From the NCBI RefSeq assembly GCF_003576455.2, contig NZ_CP032869.1, positions 3,968,001-4,032,000 of the forward strand: a stretch of DNA of 64,000 nt. Direction: 5' to 3'. Positions 63,569 through 64,000 of the stretch are shown in pieces (position 1 is the first letter of the stretch; each line of letters starts with the position of its first letter). Position numbers and translations under genes: made by a program. Origin of the DNA: Mucilaginibacter celer (GTDB taxonomy: Bacteria > Bacteroidota > Bacteroidia > Sphingobacteriales > Sphingobacteriaceae). Below the pieces are notes generated by a model. It did no database searches, was not told the DNA's origin, and saw nothing but the letters and a program-made list of their open reading frames with translations.

Positions 63569-64000
63569 TCAGTTTTTCATTTTTGCTAAACGATCTGGCG
63601 CGAGGATATTGATATTACTTCCTTTTTTCTCTAAAAGGCCTTCATCCTTAAAATCCGACAGGGTACGGCTTACCGTTTCGGTTGCCATGCCTGCCATAGC
63701 CGCCAAATCTTCGCGAGAGATTTTGAAGTGTTCGCCCTGCTGCTTGTGGAGACGTATCAGGGTATCGGCCAAACGTTTGCGTACCGAGTTATAAGCCAGC
63801 TGTAATAGCTGCTCCTCCTTTTCGCGGATATGATTGGAGAGCAATTTAATAAACTCGCGGGCTACTTCCGGATATAAATTAAGCAGCTCATCAAGCTGAT
63901 CTTTTGGAATGAGGCAAAGCTGGCTGTATTCCAGGGCAGATGCGGTATCGCTGTAGGCTTCGTTGGCCAGCATGGCTGTGGTGCCGATATAATCCTCTTC
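63569..64000 (-). CDS. Crp/Fnr-family regulator, partial (5' end beyond window)
   Basis: The reading frame stays open to the window edge, so the N-terminus lies outside; 143 residues are visible. They cover the end of the cNMP-binding-like domain (EEDYIGTTAMLANEAYSDT; LCLIPKDQLDELLNLYP) and a Crp winged helix (RKRLADTLIRLHKQQGEHFKISREDLAAMAGMATETVSRTLSDFKDEGLLEKKGSNINIL). The regulator precedes the truncated lactate-dehydrogenase-like gene and may control it. Confidence 0.92.
   Translation of the reverse strand, partial: EEDYIGTTAMLANEAYSDTASALEYSQLCLIPKDQLDELLNLYPEVAREFIKLLSNHIREKEEQLLQLAYNSVRKRLADTLIRLHKQQGEHFKISREDLAAMAGMATETVSRTLSDFKDEGLLEKKGSNINILAPDRLAKMKN

Overview
The window looks like a chromosomal segment of a soil or plant-associated member of the Bacteroidota, most likely Sphingobacteriaceae and close to Mucilaginibacter or Pedobacter. 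The evidence is two SusC/SusD glycan-uptake loci with ECF sigma and FecR-type anti-sigma genes, a type IX secretion C-terminal domain, lipoproteins with Bacteroidota-style lipoboxes, almost no Shine-Dalgarno sites, and TAnnTTTG-type -7 promoter boxes. The genus is inferred. No phage, transposase, integrase or CRISPR array was seen.

Layout. 0.7-7.9 kb: one giant secreted protein made of IPT/TIG domains, three FG-GAP propellers, an NHL propeller, an MBG-like domain and a T9SS tail. 8-12.6 kb: a putative secreted NlpC/P60-like protein, then a NarL-type response regulator and its propeller-sensor histidine kinase. 12.6-19.6 kb: small metabolic and regulatory genes (GlxA-like regulator, DinB, SRPBCC, aldehyde dehydrogenase, SDR, GlcG-like protein, proline-iminopeptidase-like lipoprotein). 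19.7-25.1 kb: a beta-helix lipoprotein, a tight five-gene operon headed by an ArsR regulator (ArsR, SRPBCC, DoxX, DUF4256, YdeI-like), and a DUF4153-like membrane protein.

25.3-36 kb is glycan locus 1: a GH110-like beta-helix enzyme, an ECF sigma gene divergent from fecR-susC-susD, and a convergent GH32 fructan hydrolase. 36.4-53.2 kb is glycan locus 2, all on the minus strand: sigma, fecR, susC, susD, terminator-like hairpin, GH89 alpha-N-acetylglucosaminidase, GH35 beta-galactosidase, an HGSNAT/NagX-like membrane acyltransferase and GH92 alpha-mannosidase. The enzyme set suggests a glycan with alpha-GlcNAc caps, beta-galactose and alpha-mannose. The GH89 plus acyltransferase pairing resembles the two consecutive lysosomal steps of heparan sulfate breakdown.

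53.5-64 kb: a TonB-C-like/propeller protein, tRNA-Gly(GCC), a gluzincin metallopeptidase gene broken in an 8-T run, a lipoprotein/7-TM protein/histidine kinase/response regulator cluster, an FNR-like regulator with four N-terminal cysteines, a UPF0175-DUF3368 toxin-antitoxin pair, an AraC regulator divergent from an SDR gene, and a D-lactate dehydrogenase relative that seems to lack its whole NAD-binding domain. That gene lies downstream of a Crp/Fnr regulator that runs off the window end.

Several large hairpin repeats occupy intergenic gaps, two of them nearly identical copies between enzyme genes of glycan locus 2. The most unusual items are the three-by-seven propeller architecture with a nested NHL module, the domain-excised lactate dehydrogenase, the homopolymer frameshift in the metallopeptidase, the tandem ArsR operator palindromes, and the GH89/GH35/acyltransferase operon.
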